A stretch of DNA of 64,000 nucleotides from Verticillium longisporum (Eukaryota; Ascomycota; Sordariomycetes; Glomerellales; Plectosphaerellaceae), in NCBI GenBank assembly GCA_019188255.1, contig JAETXT010000004.1, forward strand, positions 3,534,001 through 3,598,000, in the 5' to 3' direction. The notes under the pieces are model-generated. The model ran no database searches, was not told the origin of the DNA, and saw only the letters and a program-made list of their open reading frames with translations. The translations under genes and the position numbers were made by a program. Positions 43,001 through 53,929 of the stretch are shown piece by piece; within the stretch, counting starts at the first letter, position 1; each line of letters starts with the position of its first letter.

Positions 43001-43515
43001 GATAATAGGGTTTCGGGTATAAGGTAGTCTTTATTAGTTATAGTATAAAGGTAAGTATATACCTAGTATATATAAAGTATATACTTACTTTATATTTTAT
43101 AGACTTTATTAATAAATCTTCGAGGAAGTTTAATAAGATAATATTTAATTTACTTCTAGTATTTAAATAAGATAGAGAAATATATTATAAATTATATATA
43201 TATCTTAGTCTTTATTAAAAGCTAGAAAGCGGTAATAGAAATAAGCTAAACGAAGAAAACGACTTCTATAATTACTATATAATTCAAGTAACCTATATAT
43301 AGACGATATATAAGGCGCTAACGATATATATACTAAGTATATATACGACCGTAATCCCGAGGATCTTATTACCTCGATAAGATAGTCGACTCCTATAGCT
43401 TACGAAAGCTCGCTAGCTCCGTATATATATAGTATATCCTTAATATATATAATAAATATACTAATTCTAAGCTCCCTTAGTTTATATATATAGGATATAT
43501 CCCTAGTATATACTC
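40091..43515. repeat. tract of about 18 interspersed TATATACT/AGTATATA modules
   Basis: Each module is 25-50 bp of two or three half-sites such as TATATACT or AGTATATA spaced 11-12 bp. Approximate starts: 40091, 40160, 40321, 40492, 40880, 41052, 41306, 41560, 41860, 42083, 42220, 42352, 42605, 42811, 43051, 43321, 43421 and 43481. Clear examples are GTATATACTCGGTATATA at 42608 and GTATATACCTAGTATATA at 43055. The intervening 60-390 bp are AT-rich but unrelated to each other. Such modules are not seen in the rest of this block (43.5-47.6 kb) or in the 60.4-62.8 kb block, so general RIP AT-bias does not explain them. Confidence 0.65.
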
Positions 43516-43569
43516 GCTACCTATTAGTACTAAGTTTACTATTAATACTAACGTTAAAAATAAGAATTA

Positions 43570-45480
43570 AGCTTAATATATTAAACTTCGTAATTAGAGT
43601 AATCCTATCTTAATTAGAGAACGGCTATTAGAAACCGGTTATATACTTTTTAAAAAAGCTTAAAAGTATAAAGCTATAATATAATATACTAGAAATAGAA
43701 ATAATAGCGATCGTAGAGTCTTTTAAGATATAGAGATAATACTTTATTTATAATAGATTAATAATTAAAGTCCTAATAGATTACTTTAATTATAAATATT
43801 TTATAGAAAAGCCGAAGATCTTAGGACGATAAGGAAGATAATTATAAGCGCTATTAGAGTTCGACTTTACTACCGAATACTAGGTAGGTAATAGGAACCT
43901 AGCGGATAGCTTCTCTAGGAGGCCCGATTATAAGCTAAGTTAAGGAGAATAAGAATAAGCGAGGGTATATTATCTATTATCGTAGATAAAACGATTCCTT
44001 AATATTATCGGACCTATTACTATAATAGATTAATAGCTAGATAATAGACTTATTAAAGAAGCTATCCTAGAAGCTTAGGGAAATAATACCTTCTATAGGG
44101 TAAGAAAGGAATAAAGGCTACCCGATTAGTAAATAGAAGTAAATAGCTTATTAACCTTTAAGAATAAGATCTTTATTCTATAGGATAAGGCCCTTAGAAA
44201 CGAAATCCTATAATAAGCCTATAATAGCCTAATAGCTGGGTACTAAGGAGTTAGGAAGACTATTACCTAGCTTAAAAATATATACTTCTAGAATAACTTA
44301 ATTAAAGATATTAAGGAATATATCCCTATATATTTAATATATTAGATAATAAAACCCTAATACTATAAACTATATAGCTAATTAAATAGCCTATTACTAC
44401 TTAATAGTCCCTTTAAGGAAATATCTATAGACTTTATTATAGGACTCTTTAAAGTTAGTAAATAAGATACTATATTAATTATCGTAGATTATTTTATAAA
44501 GTATACTATATATATATTAATTAATAGTAGATTTATAATAGCTAGTTTAGTAATTACGCTATAGGACTACGTATTTAAGAGATATAGTTTCTTAAAAGGT
44601 ATAATCTCGGATAGAGGGTTATTATTTATTAATAAGTTTTAGACGACTTTATATAAAATAATAGGAATAAAGAGACGACTCTTAATAGCCTTCTATTTAT
44701 AGACCGATAGCTAAATAGAACGATAGAATTAGAACCTAGAATACTATTTTAGAGTATTCTATAATTACGAATAAACGGACTAGATTTCCCTACTCCTTAT
44801 AGCGGAATTCGTATATAATATATTATTCTATATAATAATCTAATAATTACTAATAGAAGTATTAATAGGATATAACCTAGCTAGATTAAAGGACTTAGGC
44901 TAAGCTACGTAATAATAAGGGAACTTAGAGATAGCGGAACTATAAGTAGCCTAGTAGATAACTAAGAGAAAGATAATCCGTAGACTCTTAGAGACTAGTA
45001 GTAGATATTAGGCCCGCTATTATAACCGAGGAAGAATTCGGAAAGAATACGAGATAGGAGACCTAGTTCTCCTCTCTACGAGAACGATTAAACAGTAGAG
45101 ACTTAGTAAGAAGCTATCCGATAAATACCTCGGACTATTTAGAATTACTAAGAAGATAGGTAGCTATAGTCTAGTATATAGGCTATAGCTACTCCCTAGC
45201 TATAAAGTATATAATATATTCTATATATTATACTTAGAAAATTAGAAAGGTAGAGAAAACTAATTACTACCTTAGCTATAGGTTAATAAAGTACTATTAG
45301 CTATAGGAATAGAAGATATATATATAGTTAAAAGAATAGTTAATTATAGGGGACTATTATATAATCGGTAGTACTTTATTAAATAAGAAGGATACTTAGA
45401 AAGCGAGAATTTATAGGAATTATGGCGAAATATAATAAACGACTTTATTAAAATATATAAATAATTATAAGAAAGAGTAA
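43570..45480 (+). mobile_element. decayed, 5'-truncated Ty3/gypsy chromovirus pol (RNase H - integrase - chromodomain)
   Basis: Reading through RIP-made TAG/TAA stops in one main frame recovers the end of a gypsy polyprotein. RNase H (43570-43960) shows ENGY-KPVIYF-KKLK, LAIVE-type and EFDFTTEY...NLADSFSRRPDYK. The integrase zinc domain is near 44230-44400. The integrase core (from about 44430) has IDFIIGLFKVSK, then DTILIIVDYFIKYT, and near 44690 YRPD-type TDS-IER-N-NLEYYFR, with AEFVYN near 44800. The chromodomain (45320-45465) shows IVKRIVNYRG, YFIK-EGYLESENL-E and INDFIKIYK. Nothing resembling reverse transcriptase or protease precedes 43570, and no long terminal repeat pair was found. 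The copy is inactive. Chromodomains of such integrases target heterochromatin, which fits its place. Confidence 0.82.
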
Positions 45481-47600
45481 TAGTAGATTAATAATAACCT
45501 AATTAATATTTAAGGGGTAGTCTAGCCCCTAGCCCTATTCTTAAAGGAGAATAATAATAAAAAAAAGTAAAAGAAAAAACTAAATAATAGGGGAATATTA
45601 ATAGACTATTAGTAATTCTTAAGCTACTACTTCGCTATTACCTTCTTAGTTCTCGCTATCCTCCTTATTATTAATAGCGCTAATAAGAGTATTATAATTC
45701 TAGTAGATTATTAATAAATAAATAATAGATAATTAGTAAACGATTTACGATTAAAGTATAATTCTCCTAGATCTCGGACTAGATAATAACTAGCTTAGCG
45801 AGAGAACTAGCAATCTATTATAGGGTAGTAGCGGAGACCTTAGCGGCGGCGGTAGAGCGCTTAGTAGCTTAGGCGAGACGATTAGCGGCGGCGAGGTAGC
45901 GAATAGAGTACTTACTAGCCTCCTACTAATTAGTAGTAGTACGCTTCTTAGCGCTTAGTACTTTATCGTTTTTGCCCTTTTAGAGGGCCTTCTAGCTAGT
46001 AGTCTTAGCTATATCGAAATTAATTAAAAGAAATCTATTAATATTTAAATAATAGGTATCTAGTAAATAGGTACTACTTACTTTAAAGATACTAGTATAG
46101 CTATTCTTAGCTATAGCCTTAATAGTTAACTTAAGAGTATATATAGTAGCTTAATATTTAATAGGTATTTATAAGGGATTAGCTATTAGATAATAGGGGA
46201 ATAAAAGGGGGGCAATTTATAGTAAAGTATAGCTTATTTCCCTAGGCTGCTCTATAATAGGAGCATTTAGCGGAACTAGCTATATAAACGATTAGCTAAT
46301 AATTAACTATTAAATAGTAATTAACTTATTAATATCCTCCTTATAATAAGGGTACTCCCTACTTATAGCGGGATTAAACTACTTATATATATAATCGTAA
46401 TAGCGGAGGTATAATAGGTCTCTAATAGAATACGCTTATCCGGGCTCCTAGCGAGGGTTAGGAGGAAAAGGAGCTATTACTCTATAGCTAATTAGCTATT
46501 AAATTATAGGGGAAACGTTAAAAGTAATTTACGAATAGGAAATTATTTAAATAATAGTATTATTACTTTTAATTAATAGGTAATTAATAAATAGATATTA
46601 ATAGATTTATAAATTATTCTTATTAAAGAATTAGAAAACTGGAATCGATCTAAGAACTATATTTAATTAATAATTATATAATAGCTAATTACTAAAGGAT
46701 TATTATAAAAGATATAAAGGTAATATTAAAGAAGGGAGGAATACTATTATCGTTATTATTATTACTAAAGAAGAAGAAAAAATAGAAATAATAATTAGAA
46801 AATCCTCTTATAGATATACTAGAAACCTATAATAAGCTATTCTAGAATAATAGCTATTTACTAAATCTAAATAATAAGAAAGGAAAGAACGAAGAATAAT
46901 AAATTAGTAAATCTATATTAAAAGGCGAGTAATTATTAATTAACTATAGAAGAAGCTTATTAGATTATTATTTAAGAATAGAATAATATAAGAATAACTA
47001 AGTAGAACCGAGATAAAGAAGGAGAATAGAAGAATATTAGAATAATAAGACTATATTAATAAGCTACTATTTACTAATTAGCTATAAAAGAGAATTATTA
47101 GATTATTAAATAAGAATAATAGAAGAATAAAAAGTAGAACTAAGATAAGAAGAAAAATATATAGAAGTATTAAACTATAGCTATTAGATAATAAAGAATT
47201 AACCTAGAAACCTTAGCTAATTAATAGAAAATACTTATTAAGATAGATATTTAAGAACTAGATAGAAACCTAGAATATATAGACGTCGTTAGACTAGATA
47301 ATACTAAATAGCCTAAGAGAGAACTACCTAGAACTTAATAGGGACCTTTAACTTAAATATTATATTATACTTTAGGACGAAGTAAAGAGAGAGACGGGGC
47401 GTTATATTAGGATTTAAAGGAGGTATAAGACCGATAGGGGATCGCCTATTATTTAATCGTAGGAATTAAGAAGAGAGGACTAAGCGTAGTAAGGGAATAG
47501 TTATAAGAAAGGTTAATGGACTAAGATTTAGAGAAGGGCATCGATTATTCTATCTTCCTAGAGACCCCTAAGAGACTAATAGTTAATCCCTTCACTCGTT

Positions 47601-48528
47601 GCATAAGACTCCTTGATACCCCTTGACTACGAACTGTCCCTATCCAGGCTTCATCCCATGTTCAGCCCGAATCTGGTCATTTCCCAATCAAACAAGCCCA
47701 CTAACGAACGCCTCCTTTGCCCCGACAGCTCATTTCAGCACGGCATTCTACAATTGCGTAGAGCTATCGTCCCCGCCGCCCGGGTGCGGCCTCCGTTTGT
47801 GGCTCAGGCTCCGATCCTGAAGAGGAATCCAAGGCCCTGAGTCGTGTGCTGCATTGCCGGGACACCCAACACCATGGCCCATCCCATCGCGAATGCGAGG
47901 GGCATAGCGGGGAACGTCCGACGCCGCTCCACTTGCTCGTGGACACGTCTAACCCCTTCTCATCTTGGCTGGTTCATGGGTCATTTGCTGTGCATCGGGC
48001 AGCGGAGAATAAAGGGCCGCCACCCAGCAAAAGACTGAAACACGGTCACTTTTGACACCTGTGAAGAGACTGGGCCAACCATGTCATCGGCGGTCATCCC
48101 CTATACCCATTTGCCGAAGAAAGCTAGGTCGGGGGGGAGGGAGAAACGTGTCTCGGAGAAGGGCAGCAAGGCTGCATGCTTGGCTCTCGGGACGATCGTT
48201 GTCGTCTTCTCTCTTTCTTCCACGAACGGGGACGAGGCGCTTATGATCTTCGGGATGCCACGCCATCATCAAGACAAGCTTAACTGTGTTTATGGTCTGG
48301 CTCTTCAGGGGGGGCTGAGCGACGGCGCCCATGCCAGCTCACACCGAAAAGCCACCAGCGTCTCGAGCTCTTTTTTGTCGCGGCCCGGCCCTTGCAAGTC
48401 CTCGGAGCAATGGGGGATGGGCCAACTCCAATCTATTTTGCAATCTATCAGCTACACACACAAACACAGGCGCACGATAAACTCATTGCTAGTGTCATTT
48501 CTTCATTGATAGACTCTCTGAGGCTCAG
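47601..48528. other. intergenic after the RIP block
   Basis: Composition returns to normal. Short frames at 47613-48055 and 48081-48509 have no domain. This is the 3' flank of the ferric-reductase-like gene. Confidence 0.55.
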
Positions 48529-49183
48529 CTACCAGCCGAGTTTCTCTACGACGACGCGAACGTCGGAACCACCCCACATGGCCTGCGAGCACGTATTCCT
48601 CACGTCCCGATTGAGACCATCCGGCCCCGAGACGAGCACGCGGGTTTGCCGCCCGTCGGCGTCTGCCTCCCTGATCCAGCTCTGCACGTGGCCCTGCACA
48701 TCCGGTCGCCCAGCAATGGCCGTGGGACGCGACACGACGAGGTGAAGGCCGGCAGCGACGAGGTCGTCGAGCAGTGATCCGGGCACCCAATATCGGTGCT
48801 CGTCAGAGTGGATGATCCACAGCAGACGCACTCTCCGTGCGGCATTCTTGCCCTCGTCGCCGCCAGACTCGAGCAGCAGTCCTGCCGGCGCCACAACCCG
48901 GCTTCGCTCCTCTTCCTCATGGTGGTCCTTGAGCAGGGCCCAGGCCAAGGGAAAGGTCACGGCTATGCCGGAACCGCCGGCGACGAGGATCACATCATCT
49001 CCCGATCGCAGCGTGTCCATGGCGTGCGAGGACCCGTACGGCCCATCAAGGCGCACTGATGCCGTCTTGTGCCTGTGCGCGTAGTGGAGGAGGTCCCTGG
49101 TAAAGCCACTATGCGCACAAATTAATAGATTGAGCCACGCATGGGGAGTGTCGCCGGCAGCACCACGACGAGCCTCATTGCCG

Positions 49184-49227
<44 letters not shown>

Positions 49228-50676
49228 GGTAGATGATGGTGCAGCTGATGCAATGGTAAAGGGGTGTGTTTGCAGGGCATGTGTGCGACCGAGGGCGGGG
49301 ACCGTCAGGAAGACATGGTCCGTCGGTTTCCACCCAGCCTTGATGCCCCTCTGCAACGCTGTTGCCGGTGCCATGTCCCAATTGGCGGAAAGCAGAATCG
49401 TGTCGCCGTCTGGCAGCACGGTGAGGTCTGCTGACAGCGTCGCCTGCTTGATGAGCAGCCGCCAGACGAGCCGATCGACGGCGAAGATGGCCAACGCCGC
49501 CGTGACATAGGGCCTGGCCGTGTGGTAGTGGAGCCAGAGGAAGACGAGGGCCGTACTCTGCAGAAGGACATGGGATGCCAGGAACAGTTCGTACCATCTC
49601 TGCCGGACACTACCCAGCGACGTCAGGTACAGCAGTTCGTAGGAGACAAAAGCGCCGATGCCGAGCAGCACGAGGCGATGCTGCAGGAAGTCCCAGAAGG
49701 TGCCGCGCATGAGCCACTCGGGCTTGAAGAACTGAAAGGCAATCATGCCGCCAAAGTGCACCGCTGCCAGCAGACAGAGGAGCTCGCCGACACGACGGTG
49801 CAATATATTGAGGGCCTCGTATGACTGGCCCGTCAGATGTTTCAGGGGCTGGTTCTTGGCTGCCAAGAGGTACAGTAGTGGCAGGTTGACGACGAACATG
49901 CAACCGGCTCGGTCGGCAAAGGCGAAGAGGAGATTGCCAACGAGCGGAGCATGGTAAAACTGGAAAAATACATTGATTCCCAGGAAGCAAAGAACGAAGA
50001 GCGAAGTCCCGTTTGATGGGAGCGTCTTGTTGATGAAGGGGACCCGCCGAGGTTGATAGGCAAGCAAGGATGAGACGAGGGTCAAAGGCCCTGGACGAGA
50101 TGAGGGTGACAGGGCTGTAGACTCATGCGGGTATCCCAGCAGAGGCCTTCGCTCGCCTTCTGCTTCTTCATCTTTACCGGCTTCAGGAGGAGTTGCTGTT
50201 CCCTGAATCGTGCTTCTTGATGAAGATGACGAAGCGGCTGTTTGCTGACATGGCCGATGTGATGAGACTGTGATTGTGGTCGTATTGCTGCATCCGGCTC
50301 TCTGACGACTGAAGCGTGCTCTCCACCAGGCTGCTGCGACGAGTTTCTCCCGAAGATGACAGGCTGTCAGGATGGCGAGAATGGCTAAGAGGACATACTT
50401 GTACGTCGCAGACAGTCGTCGTCCTTCGAGGAGAGCGGCGATCAATTGACGCAGATAGGCGAGCCGGGCGGGATCTGGCGGGGTGGTACCGCCGCCATGC
50501 TTCTCGTGCGACGCCGTAACGACATCCTCTTGAAGAATAGAAGAGTGAAGGGCCTCTCGCAGCCAGCGAGGGGTTTGCGTCGCATCCATCGACGCTGGCT
50601 TTGCGGCTCTTCGACGGATGCGTTGTTGGTGGAAGTCGACAGCAAGGCGAGGTGATGTGGATGATGAGTGCAGCAA
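48529..50676 (-). CDS. ferric reductase-like transmembrane oxidoreductase (FRE/NOX superfamily), single exon, 715 aa
   Basis: Moves electrons from cytosolic NADPH through FAD and two haems across a membrane, probably to ferric or cupric ions. Seven hydrophobic helices lie between residues about 95 and 430. The paired haem ligands are two HX13H motifs: H-RRVGELLCLLAAV-H and H-VLLQSTALVFLWL-H. The FAD site is HPFTIAS, the NADPH site VAGGSGIAVTFPLAWALLKD and the end motif LVSGPDGLNRDVRN. A poly-Ser run of about 13 residues after HPFTIASAAPSSTG is coded by a trinucleotide microsatellite and interrupts the FAD domain. The second Met (MDATQTPRWLREALHS, residue 30) may be the true start, giving 686 aa. 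No signal peptide is obvious. NADPH oxidases are excluded by lack of EF hands and NOX motifs. Confidence 0.88.
49188..49226. repeat. (TGC)13 coding microsatellite
   Basis: Thirteen pure TGC units on the plus strand, read as AGC serine codons in the ferric-reductase-like gene. Its length is expected to vary between isolates. Confidence 0.92.
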
Positions 50677-53600
50677 CTCGGGTCAGATGACGAGATCAGC
50701 TCGGCGACCGGCGCTCGTGGCTGGCTGCATCAGATGATCTGATAAGATTAGATCGACTCTCATCATTGGCTTGGCGCCGAGGCCGACATCGCAAATATGA
50801 ACACGACTACATCGACCATGCCCGGCCGCTATCGAGTTGGCTTTTTCTGATCTGACAATTTTTGTTCTCGAGGCCCAATCGGTGCAGATATTCTACCTCC
50901 GTTTCGCCGGTGGTCGGTGCACCACGTGGCAGGAGCCGAAGCAAAAGTGCCTGGGGAGTGCTAATCAGACTGAGCCGCGAACGTGCAGTAGTCTCCTCAA
51001 TAGCGAAGAAATTCAGCAAGACATACGGCGTCAACCCTGTTCATGGCTCAAGTCATGAGGTGCATCTTGATGAATTCCAGCTAGGGCGCCGGCTTTTCGC
51101 AACAGCTTCTCCATGTGGTCTTTGTACGCCTTTAGCTTGGTATCAACGGAATGAAGTGACGAATTGCTCTCTCGAATCGCCGCTGCAACGGCACGGTGTT
51201 TTGCAAGCAGGCATCTACGCTCTGGTAATGTTCAACATGGTGAAATTTGAAGACACTGGGTCCCGAATGATTGTTGGTCAAGGGCGGGGAGCTCGAGTTA
51301 ATTTTGTTGTTGTATGGATGTGAATAGCCTGAGCAAGCTGGCATGAATAGCTGTAACCAAAGCTGAGGTCATCACGCTGAAATGCCCATCTAGCTTTTCG
51401 CTAAAACAAAAGGACCTGGTGTCTCCCAATTTTCACTCTTGGGTTTCGAGGAGGCATCGGGGAGGACTCTAAAGGAGGAGGCTCGGGCAGTTGCTCTGGA
51501 ACAAGAAGTTTGCTGGGGCACTTCTACGGGTCTGCGGCTGGCCTTTTCAGTCGTGGAAGGCTGGATGGTCAGATCTCAGATATTCATCTACCACACCCAA
51601 TAATTGCACTGCGGTGACGATCTGCAGAAAATCCCTTCACTCTGGCCCGGCCTGACCTTCGTACCTATGTCGTCTGGAAACCTACCTCGCTTCATTTTTC
51701 TTCCTCTTTTTTCTTTTAGCATTGCAGCAACACCAGAGTTTCACCGTCAGGTAAAGAGACTTGTGAATGTCGCGGCAAAATGATAATGCATAACAAGCCA
51801 TCCCGTTTGTGATGGACACTACAATGAAAAGGGCTCGGTCATGTATAAAGCCACGAGGGCCTACGGTGCTCAGGGAAGTTCAACGCTCCACATCTTCATC
51901 CATTGGACTCATTAAACGGTGTTTCACAGGTAACAACACCATTTTGAAAACATGGGCTACTATTGTGCAGCTCTGATCTGAGATAGCTTGATCATTTCGA
52001 CGGCTTCGGGGCAATTGGGCGTCTATTAGTGAAGACATTCAAAGCCATAGTCCAGAAGAATAGCCTTTGCGGCCAGTGGGAGATTCTTGGAAGCCCTACA
52101 TTCTTTCAAGGCACCTGGGCCTTCCACGCCAGCAATTCGACCCTGCTGCTCGAAACATGGGTTCGATGTTCCGCCTTGCTATAGTCTTGCCTCGTAGAGT
52201 GAAACAAATACAGTCGTGTCAATCCTGCTAAGTAATATAATCTGGTTCAGGTGCTGCTAAGTTGACCAGTAACTGTGCTTGACATGACCATTTTGAAGGG
52301 TAGTCTACCTTGTAGAGGCAACAGGGAGTAGGAAACTCTCCTGGAGTAAGCCAACCACTCCAAGCTGAGCCATGTGGAACAGAAAATTGGAACTAACGTT
52401 GTCTTGAGCTCGATGGATATCCACCAGTGCATTGGTAAATGGCGTGGAGACTACAGTGACCACATCAACGTCAGATCACCTGGTTCTGCAATGGTCTTGA
52501 CCCGGCAGGATTAAAGCAGCCTTAAAGCCCGCATGCCAAGAAGCTTGACTCTCTTCCTGCTGGAAGCCCGGATACAGTGACTGAACAGCTTGATGAGGTC
52601 TACAAATCAAGTGACCTCCAGAGCCTGTTTTGCTTCCAGCCGTTCGGAGCCGAGATCTCTCGTGTCTGTGACGAGATGCAGGGGCCCTTCGGCTTGAGAC
52701 ACGCGGCTCAACGCGGGGCTATTCGTCCCCCTGCCTTCTACAGCGTGCCTTAACCTTCGCAAGCTCTATTCGTAGAAGGACCATCTGTGCTGCTGTCTGG
52801 TTACATTGGAGCCGTAACCGTCTCTGGTGGAAACCACTACACAATGTCCATCGTTAGCTGCCAATCATGCCAATTCGAGGGAATCCCCAACACTCCAAGA
52901 TCGGGCGACCCAATACTGGCTGAGAAAGCCCACGACTGTGGTCACTCGTGATCTGGAAGAATCCTCCCAATCGGTTGACTGTTATCCCAGTGAACGCCCA
53001 GATATGGTGGTCTGGCAAGGCGGGGAACAGACAAGAACCCTATCCCCGCACTTTCTCGCCCATGAAGAAAGGCCTGGGGAGGCAGAACTTTCTACAGGGG
53101 TGTCCAATTACTTGGGCGTTGAGAGTGCCTAAAGAGAGGATAAGGATTGCGATGATCCCCGCACCGCCAACGGGAAACAGGCAGGTCAAGAAACATAGCC
53201 CCTGTCCATGATGCGCTAGCGCCAAGGCCAAGCCCCCAGGCCCTGGTCGACGAAGCTCAACCGCCTTCAACTGTTGTGCGTCTGAAGTGGAATGGCGCAA
53301 CACGACGCCCTACCTGTACTCATTGGGAAGGTGAAATACCTGGACCATCTACTGCTCCTTACGACAGCAAACCTCTCGGCGCCAGCCACCTTCTCACGAG
53401 TTGCCTTTTCTCGGCCAGCTTCCACATCATGACAAGTAATCCAACCGAGCTGCAGCGATCCCCAACGGCCCAATCGGTCTACTCCCAGGTCTGAGCGCCC
53501 CTTCTGCTACGTCAATCATCACTGTTCCAGTCTAGTGGCCAAGAGAAAGCTACGGTCATGTTCTTGGCTATTCACCCCGCCCTCGTGAAATCGACAGGCT

Positions 53601-53929
53601 ACCTGCCTTGCTGGTCAGCAGGGGAGACCCCAAGTCTCTGTTCGTGACAGCATGTTATCACGGCGCATGCATCACCTCGACGCCCCGGAGCTGGGGTCGC
53701 ATGCGCTTCGCGTGGCCCAGAATCCGCCGTCCGATGCTATCTCGACCCGCAGTCTCCGCGGTTATCCTTCTCCATGGAGCTCCTTGGAGCTTAAGATAAA
53801 ACCCACGCCACTGCCCTTCACTTTCCCTTGGTCTTTTGCCTTTCGTAGCTCTCCTCCGACATCAGCAAGCAGTCCTTGCCAACTAGAGCTGAACAGCAAG
53901 TACCTGTCGTCCAGTACCTTCCAGTCAAC
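50677..53929. other. 3.25-kb gene-poor region
   Basis: No gene is recognised between the divergently arranged ferric-reductase-like and carboxypeptidase genes. Frames at 52827-53211 (plus) and 53040-53303 (minus, one hydrophobic stretch) overlap each other and lack homologous features. CA and TG are normal here, so it is not RIP-mutated. Confidence 0.5.

Larger units (their letters stand above)
40056..47600. repeat. RIP-saturated AT-rich block
   Basis: About 7.5 kb in which the dinucleotides CA and TG are almost absent (whole 60-base lines contain none, e.g. 40381-40440 and 41521-41580) while TA is in great excess and CG survives. This is the footprint of C-to-T change at CpA by repeat-induced point mutation. 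As a result TGA stops are rare and all frames are closed by TAA/TAG. It contains the module tract (40091-43515), a chromodomain-type Ty3/gypsy remnant (43570-45480) and an unassigned part (45480-47600) with a GC-retaining CpG-rich patch at 45830-45990. No long open frame exists on either strand. Confidence 0.93.

Noticed and set aside
40056..43515. TA-rich modules as a CRISPR array
   Set aside because: Spacing is irregular, copies are degenerate and the organism is a eukaryote.
40056..47600. AT-rich block as a centromere, replication origin or mitochondrial insertion
   Set aside because: The near-absence of CA/TG with CG retained is specific to RIP, and retrotransposon domains are readable; only 7.5 kb long and flanked closely by genes.
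53040..53303. Minus-strand 87-codon frame with one hydrophobic stretch
   Set aside because: No start context, family similarity or neighbour logic; it overlaps another frame on the plus strand.
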